DNA of 64,000 bases from Rhizobium leguminosarum (GTDB taxonomy: Bacteria > Pseudomonadota > Alphaproteobacteria > Rhizobiales > Rhizobiaceae). How positions within the stretch are numbered: position 1 is the first letter of the stretch; every line of letters begins with the position of its first letter. The notes below the pieces were generated by a model. It was not told the origin of the DNA, searched no databases, and saw only the letters and a list, made by a program, of their open reading frames with translations. Shown here piece after piece: positions 41,908 through 52,260 of the stretch. A program made the position numbers and the translations under genes. The DNA lies in contig NZ_MZMU01000002.1 in NCBI RefSeq assembly GCF_004123835.1, positions 1 to 64,000 on the forward strand, written 5' to 3'.

Positions 41908-44360
41908 GCAGTGTATCCTGGCAAATCCTTCCTGATCTCGTTGTCCGTCATGCAGGTTTCCCTCTGAACTTGCTTGAAATGCTGCGGCTGCCGGCCGTCG
42001 CCGCCGCGCTCGATCGGCTGGCCGATCTCGAAGAAGCCTTGGAAAGCCTGCGCACAAATTTGCTTGCTGGCCCCTTTCCGGAGGCCGTGAGTGCGACTGC
42101 TCGAGGGGACCCGATGCGACGGATTCTGTCTAAGCTTCGCTCACGGGTGGGTCGCAATAGTGATCTCGCGGGGCTGCGTGACACACGCCGGACCCTGTCG
42201 ATTGAGTTTGGTCAAGGCGAACTCGGGCGCGGGCTTGACGAGATCGCCGCACTGGCGGAGACGGTCGCGTCGGTCGAAGCTGAAGTGCGGACGCTTTATG
42301 GGCAAGAGCGGGTGAATGTGACGGCAGCGCTCCGTCGCCTTTATGCCGAGGATCCTTGGCTGGAGGAAGCGATCCGCGTCTCCAATCCGGACTTCCATGA
42401 TAGTGCATTTCAGTCGTTCACACGCGGGGCAATAAATGTTCGACGGGCACAAGAGCGTCGGTTCGCCACCTATCTTCATCGGTTTTGCGCCAAGAATGAT
42501 ACCGCCAGTTTCTTTGGGCCAATGGGCTACGGTTCGCTATTTGACACGGCGATAGACGACGCGACGACAGCCAAGGCGCCGGGCAAACATAACGGCCGGA
42601 AGGTCTATCTTGCCTTTTGGGCAGTGCAGGAACTGGCGCGTCTGATCGCGGCAAATCCGCGGCTGCGCCCACATCTTATCGTGCGCGTTCATCCTCTTTT
42701 GCACATTGACGGTGAGCGTGCCGTTCTGGGCGGAAAGGAACTGCCTCTTCCAGCAGAGGCGAGGCATCTCCTTCAACGCGCTTGTACATCGGTAACTTGC
42801 GTATCCGAGGCCGCGACGACGCCCCTGGAGATGCGCCTCTTCGACAGACTTGTGGCGCGCAAGCTTGCCACGCTCGAAATACCTATTCCTTCGACTGTCC
42901 TCGACCCGCTCGCTTACCTCCGCCGTTTCGTGACAAATGCCCTAGGCCCGGCGGCGCATGAGGTGCTCCTGATTGTTGACCGTATCGAAGATGCGCTCGC
43001 CGGCATGGCTGCGGGCACGTTTGCAATGCGGGTGGCTGCGGCCGTACGGCTTGAGCAGGCGGTTGGCGAAATCGGACTTCCAACCCGACGTTCTGCCGGG
43101 GCAACATATGCGGACCGAACCCTCAGCTATGAAGAATGCGATGGCGGTGCCAACATCCTCCGGCTCTCTCCGGCAGCCTCGAAACGAGTGCTGACGCGCC
43201 TACAGCCGGTGCTCGATCTGATGGGAGCCTACGGATTGAGGCGCGCGCGCGACGTGCGCGCTACGTGCGTGAGCGCCTTCAGACTGCTGGCGGACGGGCG
43301 GAGTGCCATACCGTATGTCGAGTTCATCGATGGCCTCCACCGGCTCGACACTGACGGGAGACTCGAAAAGAGTGGCCGCGCGGCCGAGTTCCAGGAGAAG
43401 CTCGAGAACCTAGCGGCGATGCGCGTCTGCGATGGCGCCGTACGCATGGATGTCTCGGATGTCGCAGCTCTCGTCGGTGAGGATGACGGCTGCGGACTTT
43501 ACACCTCGCCGGATCTGCTATTTGCCGCACGTGATTTGCGGGCCATTGCAGAAGGAGAAGCAACGCTCGTTCTGGGGGAAACGCATCAGTTCGTCGCCTG
43601 TTGGGGCTCACAGATGATGTTCCATCCTCGCGCGGAGGACGCGCGCCAGCGAACAGTTGCGATGCTGGAGGGCATCGGCATCGGCACGCGTCTAGCGACA
43701 ATCCTGCACACGCGCGTGCACAAGGGGCTGGTCCATGAGAGCTTCCCCGGCACGTTCGTTGAAGTGTCGGGCGACGCAGGACCAGGCGCACGACGCATTG
43801 CGTTGCGTGACCTGAACGTCGCTATGCTTGGAGGAACACTGTCAATCGTGGATCGGACCTCGGGTACCGCGTTCGCCCTTTATCACAGTGGCGACGACAA
43901 GGCTCACATATGGGCCTTCGCCCCACCACGCGTCAGCCCGGCGCCCATCAGACTTGGCACCTTCACACCGAGGATCCATGTAGGAGACGTCGTTTATCAG
44001 AGGGCGCGCTGGGAGCTTGACGAAACAACCATCGCAACGCTTGACGCACGCCACGACGAGCTGACGGCAATGCGCGACTTGCGACGGATCGCACGAGAGC
44101 GTGGTATGCCCAAACGAACTTTTGTGCGCGTACCGAGCGAAAAGAAGCCACTGTTTCTCGATCTTGACAGCCCGAACGCGTGCGCCGTCGTTCACGAACT
44201 TCTTCGCGCCAATGGCCGCGGCTCGTGCAGCGAAATGCTTCCGGACTCCGACGGTTTGTGGTTGCGCGATGGACAAGATGACGGCTATTGCATCGAGTTG
44301 CGAACGACCTGCTTCCGTCCCGGCCCCGCAACATACCTTCCGGAAGACGAGCATGGTTGA
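41904..44360 (+). CDS. LanB-like tRNA-dependent enzyme 2 (glutamylation-type domain only)
   Basis: An 818-residue LanB-family protein without an elimination domain. Motifs: VVRHAGFPLNLLEMLR near residue 15, CAKNDTASFFGPMGYG with Lys197, TYADRTLSYEECDGG near 400, VLGETHQFVACWG near 555, GTFTPRIHVGDVVYQRARWE near 685, and the end MPKRTFVRVPSEKKPLFLDL with EMLPDSDGLWL and IELRTTCF. It keeps every family motif in good form, so it is probably active. Substrate amino acid and tRNA cannot be read from sequence. ATG 41904 overlaps the TPR stop. Confidence 0.85.
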   Translation: MSSVSWQILPDLVVRHAGFPLNLLEMLRLPAVAAALDRLADLEEALESLRTNLLAGPFPEAVSATARGDPMRRILSKLRSRVGRNSDLAGLRDTRRTLSIEFGQGELGRGLDEIAALAETVASVEAEVRTLYGQERVNVTAALRRLYAEDPWLEEAIRVSNPDFHDSAFQSFTRGAINVRRAQERRFATYLHRFCAKNDTASFFGPMGYGSLFDTAIDDATTAKAPGKHNGRKVYLAFWAVQELARLIAANPRLRPHLIVRVHPLLHIDGERAVLGGKELPLPAEARHLLQRACTSVTCVSEAATTPLEMRLFDRLVARKLATLEIPIPSTVLDPLAYLRRFVTNALGPAAHEVLLIVDRIEDALAGMAAGTFAMRVAAAVRLEQAVGEIGLPTRRSAGATYADRTLSYEECDGGANILRLSPAASKRVLTRLQPVLDLMGAYGLRRARDVRATCVSAFRLLADGRSAIPYVEFIDGLHRLDTDGRLEKSGRAAEFQEKLENLAAMRVCDGAVRMDVSDVAALVGEDDGCGLYTSPDLLFAARDLRAIAEGEATLVLGETHQFVACWGSQMMFHPRAEDARQRTVAMLEGIGIGTRLATILHTRVHKGLVHESFPGTFVEVSGDAGPGARRIALRDLNVAMLGGTLSIVDRTSGTAFALYHSGDDKAHIWAFAPPRVSPAPIRLGTFTPRIHVGDVVYQRARWELDETTIATLDARHDELTAMRDLRRIARERGMPKRTFVRVPSEKKPLFLDLDSPNACAVVHELLRANGRGSCSEMLPDSDGLWLRDGQDDGYCIELRTTCFRPGPATYLPEDEHG

Positions 44361-46794
44361 GCCGGAACGCAATTCAGCATTGTCGGCCATGCCGATCCTG
44401 CCAAGCGCGCTTCTTCTGCGCGATTTCGTCGTACGCTCGTCCGGGCTGCCTTTCTCGCTGCTGGAGGCGTTGGCGCTGAATGCCAAGGCATGCGTTTCGC
44501 TCGACGCAGCTACCAAAGCCCGCATCGCCCTCGCCGCCGCTGCCAATTCACTTCGAAGCGTACTTCGACCGCTTGAATCGCAACTCATCACACGATCTGC
44601 CGCGCGGCGGCTTCGCGCCCGCGCAAAAGCGGGTGTAGCCCTCGATCAGGACGCCCGCGCCACAATAGAAGACAGCGCAGACGCGCCAATGCGCGCAGCA
44701 CTTTGCGAGTATGACGCGGCGCTCGTGACGGTCGCCGCGGCGGAGAGAATAGCCCGCGAGGCTTTCGATCAAGGGTTGCTACGCACTCGAACGGCGCTTG
44801 CCGAGTCAGTCAATGACGAGCGCTTTCAGGAGGCGTTGCACAACTCAAACGCCACGTTGAGCGAAAACGGCTCCCTCGCGCCGGGCAAACCAGATGTTAC
44901 ACGGAACAGCCGGACACGCCGGCGAGAACGCACGGCGACCCTCTATTTACAACGGTTTGCTGCCAAGAACGAAACAAATGCCCGCTTCGGACCCGTGAAT
45001 GATGGTGTCATCCTTTGTACTCTTCCGCAGATCGGGCTCGCGCTATTTCCAGCCTCGCCCCCAGTGCGCAAGGGCTATGTGGCCCATTGGCTCATCGATG
45101 AAATCGTTCGATCAATCGAGGCTGACCCGGATTTGCAGCCACTCCTACCGCTCGTGGGTGGGGGCTTACGCCGCAACGATCCGCTGCGGATCCTGGAAGG
45201 ACAATCGCGCGACATGGCGAGCGAACGCGTCCTCGACCACGCAGCGAGTTCGGGACGACTGAGAGCCAGCCTTCGCGTTCCCAGCAACGTTGTCGATCAG
45301 CTGGACTGGCTATCCGTAAAGATCGCTTCGCTGCGCGTTACCAGCCAAGGACAGCGCAGTGCGCAGGCGGGTTGGCTGGCGATTCTTGCCGGCTTCGACG
45401 CCGACAGGCGCGCCTTCGCAAAGGACGGCCGCGAAGCGAAGACCGAAGCGCTCGCCTCGGCTGAAGAGCGCTATCGCTCCTTCTCATCCGGCGAGCTTCG
45501 CCGTCACGCCGGGCGTATGTTCCGGACACGAACGCTACTTTACGAAGAATGCCATGGCGGTGGCCGTGTGGACCTCGAGGAGGCCACGCTCTATCGGTGC
45601 AAGGACGATCTAGCCGCCCTCATACTTGCCAGCCGCGTTGACGACCACCTCCGTCGCGACAAGGCGATGACCACCGCCATCAAGGCTTATGATTCGGCCT
45701 TTGAGGCGACGCCGCGGGTGCGCTTTGACAAGTTCATCGCTCTGCTCGCATCAACGCCCGCACAGCCGGTGCTGGATTCCGACGAGATCGCGTTCCGCCG
45801 CGGCTGGGCAGACGTGCTTGCACGCGCCGGAGCGGATGACGCTTGGGATACTGAGGCTCTCGAAAGCCTTGCTGGCGGTCGCTCACTTGTGCCGTATTTT
45901 GATCTCTCACCGGATCTTTTGGCGTCTGCAAATGCGACTGAGCCTGGAGAGGTCACTTGGACCCTCGGCGAATTGCATCACGGTGTCACAATGGACGGAT
46001 GGATGCTCGACGCGTCGCCGCGGGGGCTCGAGGTATCGGCGTCTATCGCCGCTTTGAAAGCGGCTCAAACCAAGGCCGCGGCCGCGCAGGTACGGTTTGC
46101 GAACCTAGTGCTCGCACGCCACATGAAAGCAGCGCCGCAGATCTATTCCGGTCTGGTGATCGAACTTTCCGGTCGGGTGGAGGGCGCGTCGGCGCATGCC
46201 CTGGGTCTCGCCGACCTGGTCGTCGAGCGGCAGCCAAGGCGCTTGGTACTTCGTGTGGCGGGCGACACAGATCCACGCCCGCTCGTTTTCCACGCACCGG
46301 CCTTTGGCTTTTCCCCGGACGCCTACCGCGCCTTCGAACTGTTCTCGGCCCCGGTCCTCCGCCTACCCGATTTGATCGAACCTTCGGCGCTCGTCGACTC
46401 GACCGTTTTCGCGGCGCGTGTCCGACAACGCCTCGGACGGCGCCGCTTCACGATCTACCGCGAGCGCTGGCGCCTAAACGCGCACCGCCTCGTCGCGATT
46501 GCGCAGCTGTCGACTACCGAAGCAAGGTATGTGGAGTTCCGGCGACAGGCGCGTCAAGTCGGGCTGCCTCGATACGCTTTCCTGCGCAGCAGCGGTGAGC
46601 CGAAACCGGTTCTTCTCGACATCGATAGCCCACTCCTTGTCGAGGCCGCGCTCGGACTGATCAAACCGTCGGATACCGTCACAATCGAGGAGATGCTACC
46701 AAATGCCGACGAGCTTTGGCTTGACGGCAGCCACGACGGCAGGCGAACAAGCGAATTTCGGTTCCTCATTGTGGGAGGCGCCAATGGCTCGTGA
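44353..46794 (+). CDS. LanB-like tRNA-dependent enzyme 3, divergent motifs
   Basis: An 813-residue LanB-family protein without an elimination domain. It has VVRSSGLPFSLLEALA near residue 22, AAKNETNARFGPVNDG with Lys205 (TxxFFGPxxYG in relatives), MFRTRTLLYEECHGGG where relatives show YADRxxxYEExxG, and the usual end LPRYAFLRSSGEPKPVLLDI with EEMLPNADELWL and SEFRFLIV. It is the most divergent of the first four copies, so it may use a different tRNA or play a structural role. The start 44353 is set by an eight-base overlap with the previous gene and by where homology begins; the frame extends further up but lies within that gene. Confidence 0.82.
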   Translation: MVEPERNSALSAMPILPSALLLRDFVVRSSGLPFSLLEALALNAKACVSLDAATKARIALAAAANSLRSVLRPLESQLITRSAARRLRARAKAGVALDQDARATIEDSADAPMRAALCEYDAALVTVAAAERIAREAFDQGLLRTRTALAESVNDERFQEALHNSNATLSENGSLAPGKPDVTRNSRTRRRERTATLYLQRFAAKNETNARFGPVNDGVILCTLPQIGLALFPASPPVRKGYVAHWLIDEIVRSIEADPDLQPLLPLVGGGLRRNDPLRILEGQSRDMASERVLDHAASSGRLRASLRVPSNVVDQLDWLSVKIASLRVTSQGQRSAQAGWLAILAGFDADRRAFAKDGREAKTEALASAEERYRSFSSGELRRHAGRMFRTRTLLYEECHGGGRVDLEEATLYRCKDDLAALILASRVDDHLRRDKAMTTAIKAYDSAFEATPRVRFDKFIALLASTPAQPVLDSDEIAFRRGWADVLARAGADDAWDTEALESLAGGRSLVPYFDLSPDLLASANATEPGEVTWTLGELHHGVTMDGWMLDASPRGLEVSASIAALKAAQTKAAAAQVRFANLVLARHMKAAPQIYSGLVIELSGRVEGASAHALGLADLVVERQPRRLVLRVAGDTDPRPLVFHAPAFGFSPDAYRAFELFSAPVLRLPDLIEPSALVDSTVFAARVRQRLGRRRFTIYRERWRLNAHRLVAIAQLSTTEARYVEFRRQARQVGLPRYAFLRSSGEPKPVLLDIDSPLLVEAALGLIKPSDTVTIEEMLPNADELWLDGSHDGRRTSEFRFLIVGGANGS

Positions 46795-49264
46795 GTGGCG
46801 CCTCGCGCCCCGTTTTCTTCTGCGCTCGGCCGGTTTCCCGCTCGATTTTCTCCGCTCGCTCATCTGTGAGCGGGCCGCCAAGGCGACGGATGACGCCCTG
46901 AATGAGGAGGATGCGACCGCAGCGCTCGGCCGGTTGCTCGCGGAGCGTTGGAGCGCAAATTGGCCGAAGCCAGAGGGTCTGCGACTGAAGACGTTCCGTG
47001 ACCGCATTCAGCGAGGCGGACTATTTAACGCAACGGAATTGCAAGCCGCTGATACGGTCTCCGCGCTAGGCGAGGCGCTGCAGGCATGGAATGGAGCCGT
47101 CTCGCGCCGCGACGAGGCGCTCAGGCTTATGGCGGAGACCGTGTCGTCCGACCTGATGCTCGCCCGCAATGCGCTTTTAGGGCATGTCGTCAACCAAAGA
47201 GTGCGTGAGGCTATTTTCCTTTCGAGTCCGTCAATGTATGCGCATGTGTTGCGCGAAGGGCAGGTCGGATCTGGCGTCCGCAACTCACGCGCCAAACGTG
47301 ACGAGCGACAGCTGGTGCAATATCTGCAGCGGCTATGCGCAAAGAATGAGACCACGAGCTTCTTTGGTCCTATCAACTACGGCCGGGTAGCCGATGAGAA
47401 TCGGTACTTTGATCCAACATTTTCGAAGCTGCCGGTGACGCTGCCTGAGCGTGGCGCGGTCCCCAGCATGCGCCGGACTTTCGTGGCGTATTGGGCGGTT
47501 CGAGCGATCGTCGAACTAGTGGAACGGATTACTCTGGTTCGAGCTGCCTGTCCGCCGCGTCTTGACTACACCTGCGCGCTTGAGCCCGGATCCCTGTATC
47601 TTAGCGCGTTCAACCGTTCGGTTCTCCTCACCCGGGAGCAGGAGGTGCTGATCGCGCGTTTCGATGACCATCGAAGCCTGGAGCAATGCGCGCGCGATTG
47701 TGGCCTTTCGGTCGAAGAGGCCGAAACGGTGCTCGGCGCGCTCTCGGCCAGGGGGCTCGTTCGTGTAGCCATACCGCTTTCGGCAACCGATCCGGATCCG
47801 TTAGTGACCCTTTTGGACTTTCTCAACAGCCTTGGGCCGGACACCGAGCTTGAGCGCATCAGGGTGGCGTTGAAAGAAATTGCCACGTTGCGCGAGCACT
47901 TCTCACCCGCGTCCGTTGAGGAAAAGGCGGAGCTCCTTGCGCGAGTCGGCACGATCTTTACCGAGCTAACCGGCGGTGCGCAAAAGCGTGGAGGCGGGGC
48001 GATCTATGCCGATCGGCTCCTCCTCTACGAGGAGTGCCGTGGTGATCTCGGCGAGGTCGAACTCGATGCAGCCTTTGCGGCAAGTGTGACCCGCGACCTT
48101 GAGCCGTGGCTTGATCTTTGGACCCAGATCGCAGTCGAGCAACGGGCGGCAATCGAGCCGCTCGGATTCGAACTCTGGGAGTGCGTCTTTGGTGACAACG
48201 CGGAACCGATTTCGCTCGCGCGCTTCCTGCGAGAAGTAGCGGGTCACCCTGAATACGCGAAATTCGAGCGCCGTGCTGCTGAAGCGGCAATTGAAGCGAG
48301 AGACCGCGTTCTCGCCGGGATTTTGGTTGACGTCCGGCAGGCCGGCGAAACATCTATCGTGGAAATTGATGTAAGGTGCCTCGCCGACGGCAGCGGCCGG
48401 GCTGTTCGGGAAACCGAAGCCCCGCTTCTCGTCTCACCCGATCTGATGCTGGTTCGCGGCGACGGCGGCAAGTTCACCATTGTTCTTGGCGAGGCCCATG
48501 ACACAGTCATGGTTTGGGGGTGGGCACTCGGCTTCCATCCCCGTTCCGATGAGATAGCACAGGAAATGTGGGATTTCCTTGCGCAGCACGTCGATCGAAA
48601 CTGCTCGAACGTCCTCTCAGCCAATCGTGTGAAGATCGTTCCCTTCGAATATCCGGGCACCAGCATTCTGATGCGCGCGCCGTCGCGCGAGGGACGTAAC
48701 CAGCTCTTGCCGATTGCGCACGTCGAGGTTCGGCGGGGAGACTTCCGCCTGTCTCTGCACGCGCGTGGCGTGGACGACGAATTGCGGCTGTATAACGGCG
48801 AGCTCAAGACGCTCATTCATGCCTTGTTTTCACTTCCACAGGTCGTCCCTCCGACGATTGAAACAGGCATACGAACGCCCCGCATCGTTAGCGGAGATCT
48901 GGTGATCCAGCGCGCGCGCTGGCGCCTCGACCGCACCGCGTTTGGCCTTTCGCCGGCCTACGGGGCCGACCTTGCCAAGCTCGCGCTTGATGCGCGGCGA
49001 GCCCGCACACGTCACGGAATGCCGGAGCAGGTGTTCATGCGCCCCCCAAGCGAGGGCAAACCCGTGATGATCGACTTCCGCAGTCTTCACGCTCTCGAAA
49101 TGCTCGATGCGCTCATGCCGGACAAGGAGGAGACGATTTTCACTGAAATGCTTCCCGACGTCGATGGCCTGTGGCTCGAGGGACCGGGTGGCGCGCTTCA
49201 TACCTGTGAGCTCCGCTGCACGTTCGCCGCGGTCCAAAATCGGATTCATAGAGAGGCAATATGA
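46784..49264 (+). CDS. LanB-like tRNA-dependent enzyme 4 (glutamylation-type domain only)
   Basis: An 826-residue LanB-family protein without an elimination domain. Motifs: FLLRSAGFPLDFLRSL near residue 12, CAKNETTSFFGPINYG with Lys187 (the best match to the canonical motif), IYADRLLLYEECRGD near 410, VLGEAHDTVMVWG near 570, TGIRTPRIVSGDLVIQRARW near 690, and the end MPEQVFMRPPSEGKPVMIDF with EMLPDVDGLWL and CELRCTF. The strong conservation suggests an active enzyme. It overlaps enzyme 3 by 11 bases and the following TPR gene by four. Confidence 0.85.
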   Translation: MAREWRLAPRFLLRSAGFPLDFLRSLICERAAKATDDALNEEDATAALGRLLAERWSANWPKPEGLRLKTFRDRIQRGGLFNATELQAADTVSALGEALQAWNGAVSRRDEALRLMAETVSSDLMLARNALLGHVVNQRVREAIFLSSPSMYAHVLREGQVGSGVRNSRAKRDERQLVQYLQRLCAKNETTSFFGPINYGRVADENRYFDPTFSKLPVTLPERGAVPSMRRTFVAYWAVRAIVELVERITLVRAACPPRLDYTCALEPGSLYLSAFNRSVLLTREQEVLIARFDDHRSLEQCARDCGLSVEEAETVLGALSARGLVRVAIPLSATDPDPLVTLLDFLNSLGPDTELERIRVALKEIATLREHFSPASVEEKAELLARVGTIFTELTGGAQKRGGGAIYADRLLLYEECRGDLGEVELDAAFAASVTRDLEPWLDLWTQIAVEQRAAIEPLGFELWECVFGDNAEPISLARFLREVAGHPEYAKFERRAAEAAIEARDRVLAGILVDVRQAGETSIVEIDVRCLADGSGRAVRETEAPLLVSPDLMLVRGDGGKFTIVLGEAHDTVMVWGWALGFHPRSDEIAQEMWDFLAQHVDRNCSNVLSANRVKIVPFEYPGTSILMRAPSREGRNQLLPIAHVEVRRGDFRLSLHARGVDDELRLYNGELKTLIHALFSLPQVVPPTIETGIRTPRIVSGDLVIQRARWRLDRTAFGLSPAYGADLAKLALDARRARTRHGMPEQVFMRPPSEGKPVMIDFRSLHALEMLDALMPDKEETIFTEMLPDVDGLWLEGPGGALHTCELRCTFAAVQNRIHREAI

Positions 49265-51066
49265 CGCAGTCTCAAGTTGTTAATGACAACGTCGCTTGGA
49301 TTGAGACCACCGCAACCGCCCACGCCGCCGAGGCAGCCGCCATGGCGCGCGGCCTAAGGTTCAATTCGGTTGTGCGCATAGAACCGGATCCGAAGGACAC
49401 GTTGATTGGCTTCTCTGCCGTGCGCCCCGCCGTTTCGCAAGCCATCGTTGACCTCGAAGCAAACGGGCATATCGCATTGCTCACAACTCTTGCAACCGAG
49501 CTTGTCTGGCTTTTCCCTTCCCTGCGCGGACGTGTCTGGACGGCGAACGCGCTCGATCTTGAGGCGATTGCGCTGCCGCCGTCGCGCAGACGGCTACATA
49601 AGGAATCAGAAGCTGTCCAACGGGTAGTCATTTCGCTGGTCCGGCTTCTGCGTGCGTGGCGCGCAGAAGCCGGCGGCAAGACACTTCTCCACTTTTATCG
49701 ACTGCAAGAGATGGATGAGCATTCGGCTCGGCTTCTTCGGCGTATGGTCGAGGCTCTCCCCGGCTCCGATCTTGCCATTCTCGCCTCGCTTGGCGGCGCG
49801 CCCAGCGAGGCGGCGCCCGCTGTCGAGGGCGCACTGCGTGAACACATTGATGTCGGCGCATTTCGATCACGTATGCTGGCCCGGCTGCGTAAGCTCATAC
49901 GCCCCGAGATCTTGCAGTCGCCTGCAAATCCCAACGGCACACATGATGTGCCGGTATTGCGGGGCTTGCCAGACGCCTTCGAGATCGCAACTGCAGAGGC
50001 CCGTGCACGGGCCGCATTCTCCGCGGCCCTCTTGTCAGGAGGTGATGGTACCCACGTTGGTCGACTTGCGGCCCAGGCAGTGGCTGCAAGTGTCTTCACC
50101 CTTAACTTGCCACTGGCGATCGCAACCGTCGCGGAGCTTGGCGATAAATTCTCGCATATCGCAGCTGCCGATCGCCATGAGATCGCACTTCAGGTCGGTT
50201 TTGCGCATGCGTTTTCGACATCATTTGAATCCGCCCGCCAGGCGCTGGAAGTGAGCGCAGAATTTGCGGAAACAACCGAGCAGCGGGCCGCCACGCACTT
50301 TTATCTCGCATTGGTCCATATTAAGCGGCTCGGCAACCCGGTCGAAGGGCGCCAGCATGTCGACGTAGCACTTGATCTCCTTGAAGCGGCAGGTGATGCC
50401 GCTCATGACAACGAAATCGCCTGGCTTTACAATCTCAAGGCGTTGTCGTTTGTCGAAGAGAAAAATCTTGCAGCCGCTGGCCGCTGCCTGCATCTCGCGG
50501 TAACTCGCAACGCGCGCCCAGCTCGATCTTCGGATCAAGTGCATCTCAAGCTCAATCTACTCAACAACATCACTTTGCTCGAGGAGATCAGCGGACGGTA
50601 TGATCAGGCAATCGCTCGCTACGCGATGCTCGAGCCATTGATGCGCACTGCATCCCCAAGCGCTGCCAAGCATTGGCATTATCGGCTGGGGGCTCTTATG
50701 GTCCGTTGCGGGCGCCGGGAGGAAGGCATTGTCCACCTCGAGGCAGCTCATGCAAGCGCCGAGAGAGATGAAGACCTTTATTACTGCGATCGGATCGCAG
50801 CGGATATTGCTGCTGTGCAAGAGGCCTGTGGCGACCGCACGAATGCCACGCTTTGGTATCGCCGTGCCGCAGCGATTGAGCGCGAGATCGGAAACGCCAC
50901 TGGTCTTGATCATGTTAACGCCGCTCTTGCACGCATGGCGCTTCTTCCGGCAATGGATGACGGCAAGATCGAGGACGATAGGCGCGCCGCTCCGGAGTCT
51001 TTTCGCCCGCTCTCTGCGATTAAGACCCGATTGAACCAACCATTTCACCAAATCAACCTTTACTGA
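49261..51066 (+). CDS. TPR protein with degenerate ATPase-like N-terminus (2)
   Basis: A 601-residue relative of the first TPR protein in this operon. The N-terminal 220 residues again resemble a P-loop-less STAND module (PSRRRLHKESEAVQRVVISL, KTLLHFYRLQEMDEHSARLL where Walker B would be). Residues about 265-560 are helical with TPR-like units (HFYLALVHIKRLGNPVEGRQ, MVRCGRREEGIVHLEAAHAS). It ends TRLNQPFHQINLY, the same PFHxI tail as its relative. Two diverged copies beside five LanB-like genes suggest each serves a subset of the enzymes. No catalytic motif is visible. Confidence 0.65.
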   Translation: MTQSQVVNDNVAWIETTATAHAAEAAAMARGLRFNSVVRIEPDPKDTLIGFSAVRPAVSQAIVDLEANGHIALLTTLATELVWLFPSLRGRVWTANALDLEAIALPPSRRRLHKESEAVQRVVISLVRLLRAWRAEAGGKTLLHFYRLQEMDEHSARLLRRMVEALPGSDLAILASLGGAPSEAAPAVEGALREHIDVGAFRSRMLARLRKLIRPEILQSPANPNGTHDVPVLRGLPDAFEIATAEARARAAFSAALLSGGDGTHVGRLAAQAVAASVFTLNLPLAIATVAELGDKFSHIAAADRHEIALQVGFAHAFSTSFESARQALEVSAEFAETTEQRAATHFYLALVHIKRLGNPVEGRQHVDVALDLLEAAGDAAHDNEIAWLYNLKALSFVEEKNLAAAGRCLHLAVTRNARPARSSDQVHLKLNLLNNITLLEEISGRYDQAIARYAMLEPLMRTASPSAAKHWHYRLGALMVRCGRREEGIVHLEAAHASAERDEDLYYCDRIAADIAAVQEACGDRTNATLWYRRAAAIEREIGNATGLDHVNAALARMALLPAMDDGKIEDDRRAAPESFRPLSAIKTRLNQPFHQINLY

Positions 51067-51081
51067 AACGGGAGCGCTCAG

Positions 51082-52260
51082 ATGGCAGGATCCAGTCAAA
51101 TCAGCGCGGTTGACGTGCTCATTGTCGGTGGAGGGATTGTGGGCTCGGCCTGTGCCGCTCTGACGTCAAGGGCCGGTGCCAGCGTCACGTTGATCGAGAC
51201 GAACAGCGAACTCGGGCTTGGCGCGAGCGCGGCCAAGTCTGGCCTCCTGACGACGGCGGCTGATGGCCGATCTGGTTCAGCCTACGCACGCTTTTCGGCG
51301 TTGGCCCTCGAGCGCCTTCGCGCGATCATCCCGATCCTCGAGACCGAGACCGGCGCAAGCGCGCAGGTTATTCGCAGTCGGCACCTACGGATTGCCGCCG
51401 GTACGGATGAAGAGACCCTGCTTGATAGCTATCTTGGGGCCAGCGACCTTCGCCAACCCGATGAGATGATGGTGGACGGAGAGGCGTTGCGCGCCAACCG
51501 ACCGTGGCTTTCAAGAAAAGTTACAAGGGGCATTATAGGCGGCCACGCACATCATCTCCAGCCAAGCAGTTTTCTAAAAATCCTTGCTTGCGCCTGCCGA
51601 CAAGCCGGAGTGACAATTGAAACCGGCGTGAAGGTGGCCTCGCTTAAGCGCCGTAATAGTCGCATCGTCGGCGTTCGGCTTGCGGACGGACGCGTCGTGC
51701 GCGCCGGCACGACAGTGCTTGCCGCCGGATTCGAGAGCGCCGCACTTTTAACCTCGATCGGTCAAGCAATACGCCTGCTTCCGGTTCGCGGTCAGATGGC
51801 CATCGTCCAAGGCCTGGAGGAAATCGATATTCTCGAAGACGTGATCAGTACCGGCCGCGGCTACATCGTGCCAAAGCCAGGCGGGCTAATCGTGATTGGA
51901 GCGACGCACGAGCGCGATAACAATAAGCCGATACTAACGCTTGGCGGCATGGGCACACTCGCTCGCATCGCATCGGTAGTGCCCGCACTGACCCGGCTGC
52001 CGATCGTCGGGACGTTCACGGGCATCCGGCCGATGTCTCCGGACGGTTTGCCTCTGATCGGGCCGGTCCCCGATACACAAGGGCTTTTGGTCGCAACGGG
52101 GCATGGTAGCCACGGCGTCCTGCTTTCGGTCGCCACGGGCGAAGCGATCCGCGACATGGCGGCCGGGTATTCGGTCACGACCGACCTCGCCACCTTCGAC
52201 CCGCGGCGCTGGGTAGGACGTGAACACCATGCTGCGATCCAGGTTGAAGGAGCACTTTGA
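51082..52260 (+). CDS. DadA-like FAD-dependent oxidoreductase
   Basis: A 392-residue member of the FAD-dependent amino-acid/glycine oxidase (DAO) superfamily. The N-terminal dinucleotide fold reads VDVLIVGGGIVGSACAALTS (GxGxxG) with Glu in VTLIETN binding ribose. Later blocks include HLQPSSFLKILACACRQAGV, the second FAD contact VLAAGFESAALL, VRGQMAIVQ, and the closing FTGIRPMSPDGLPLIGPVPD with ATGHGSHGVLLS. Family members oxidise amines or amino acids, so a peptide-bound or released amino acid is a plausible substrate. It follows the TPR gene by 15 bp and overlaps the next gene by four bases. Confidence 0.85.
   Translation: MAGSSQISAVDVLIVGGGIVGSACAALTSRAGASVTLIETNSELGLGASAAKSGLLTTAADGRSGSAYARFSALALERLRAIIPILETETGASAQVIRSRHLRIAAGTDEETLLDSYLGASDLRQPDEMMVDGEALRANRPWLSRKVTRGIIGGHAHHLQPSSFLKILACACRQAGVTIETGVKVASLKRRNSRIVGVRLADGRVVRAGTTVLAAGFESAALLTSIGQAIRLLPVRGQMAIVQGLEEIDILEDVISTGRGYIVPKPGGLIVIGATHERDNNKPILTLGGMGTLARIASVVPALTRLPIVGTFTGIRPMSPDGLPLIGPVPDTQGLLVATGHGSHGVLLSVATGEAIRDMAAGYSVTTDLATFDPRRWVGREHHAAIQVEGAL

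Noticed and set aside
44101..44352. An extended N-terminus for LanB-like enzyme 3
   Set aside because: The extra 84 codons lie within the coding region of enzyme 2 in another frame; homology and the eight-base overlap put the start at 44353.
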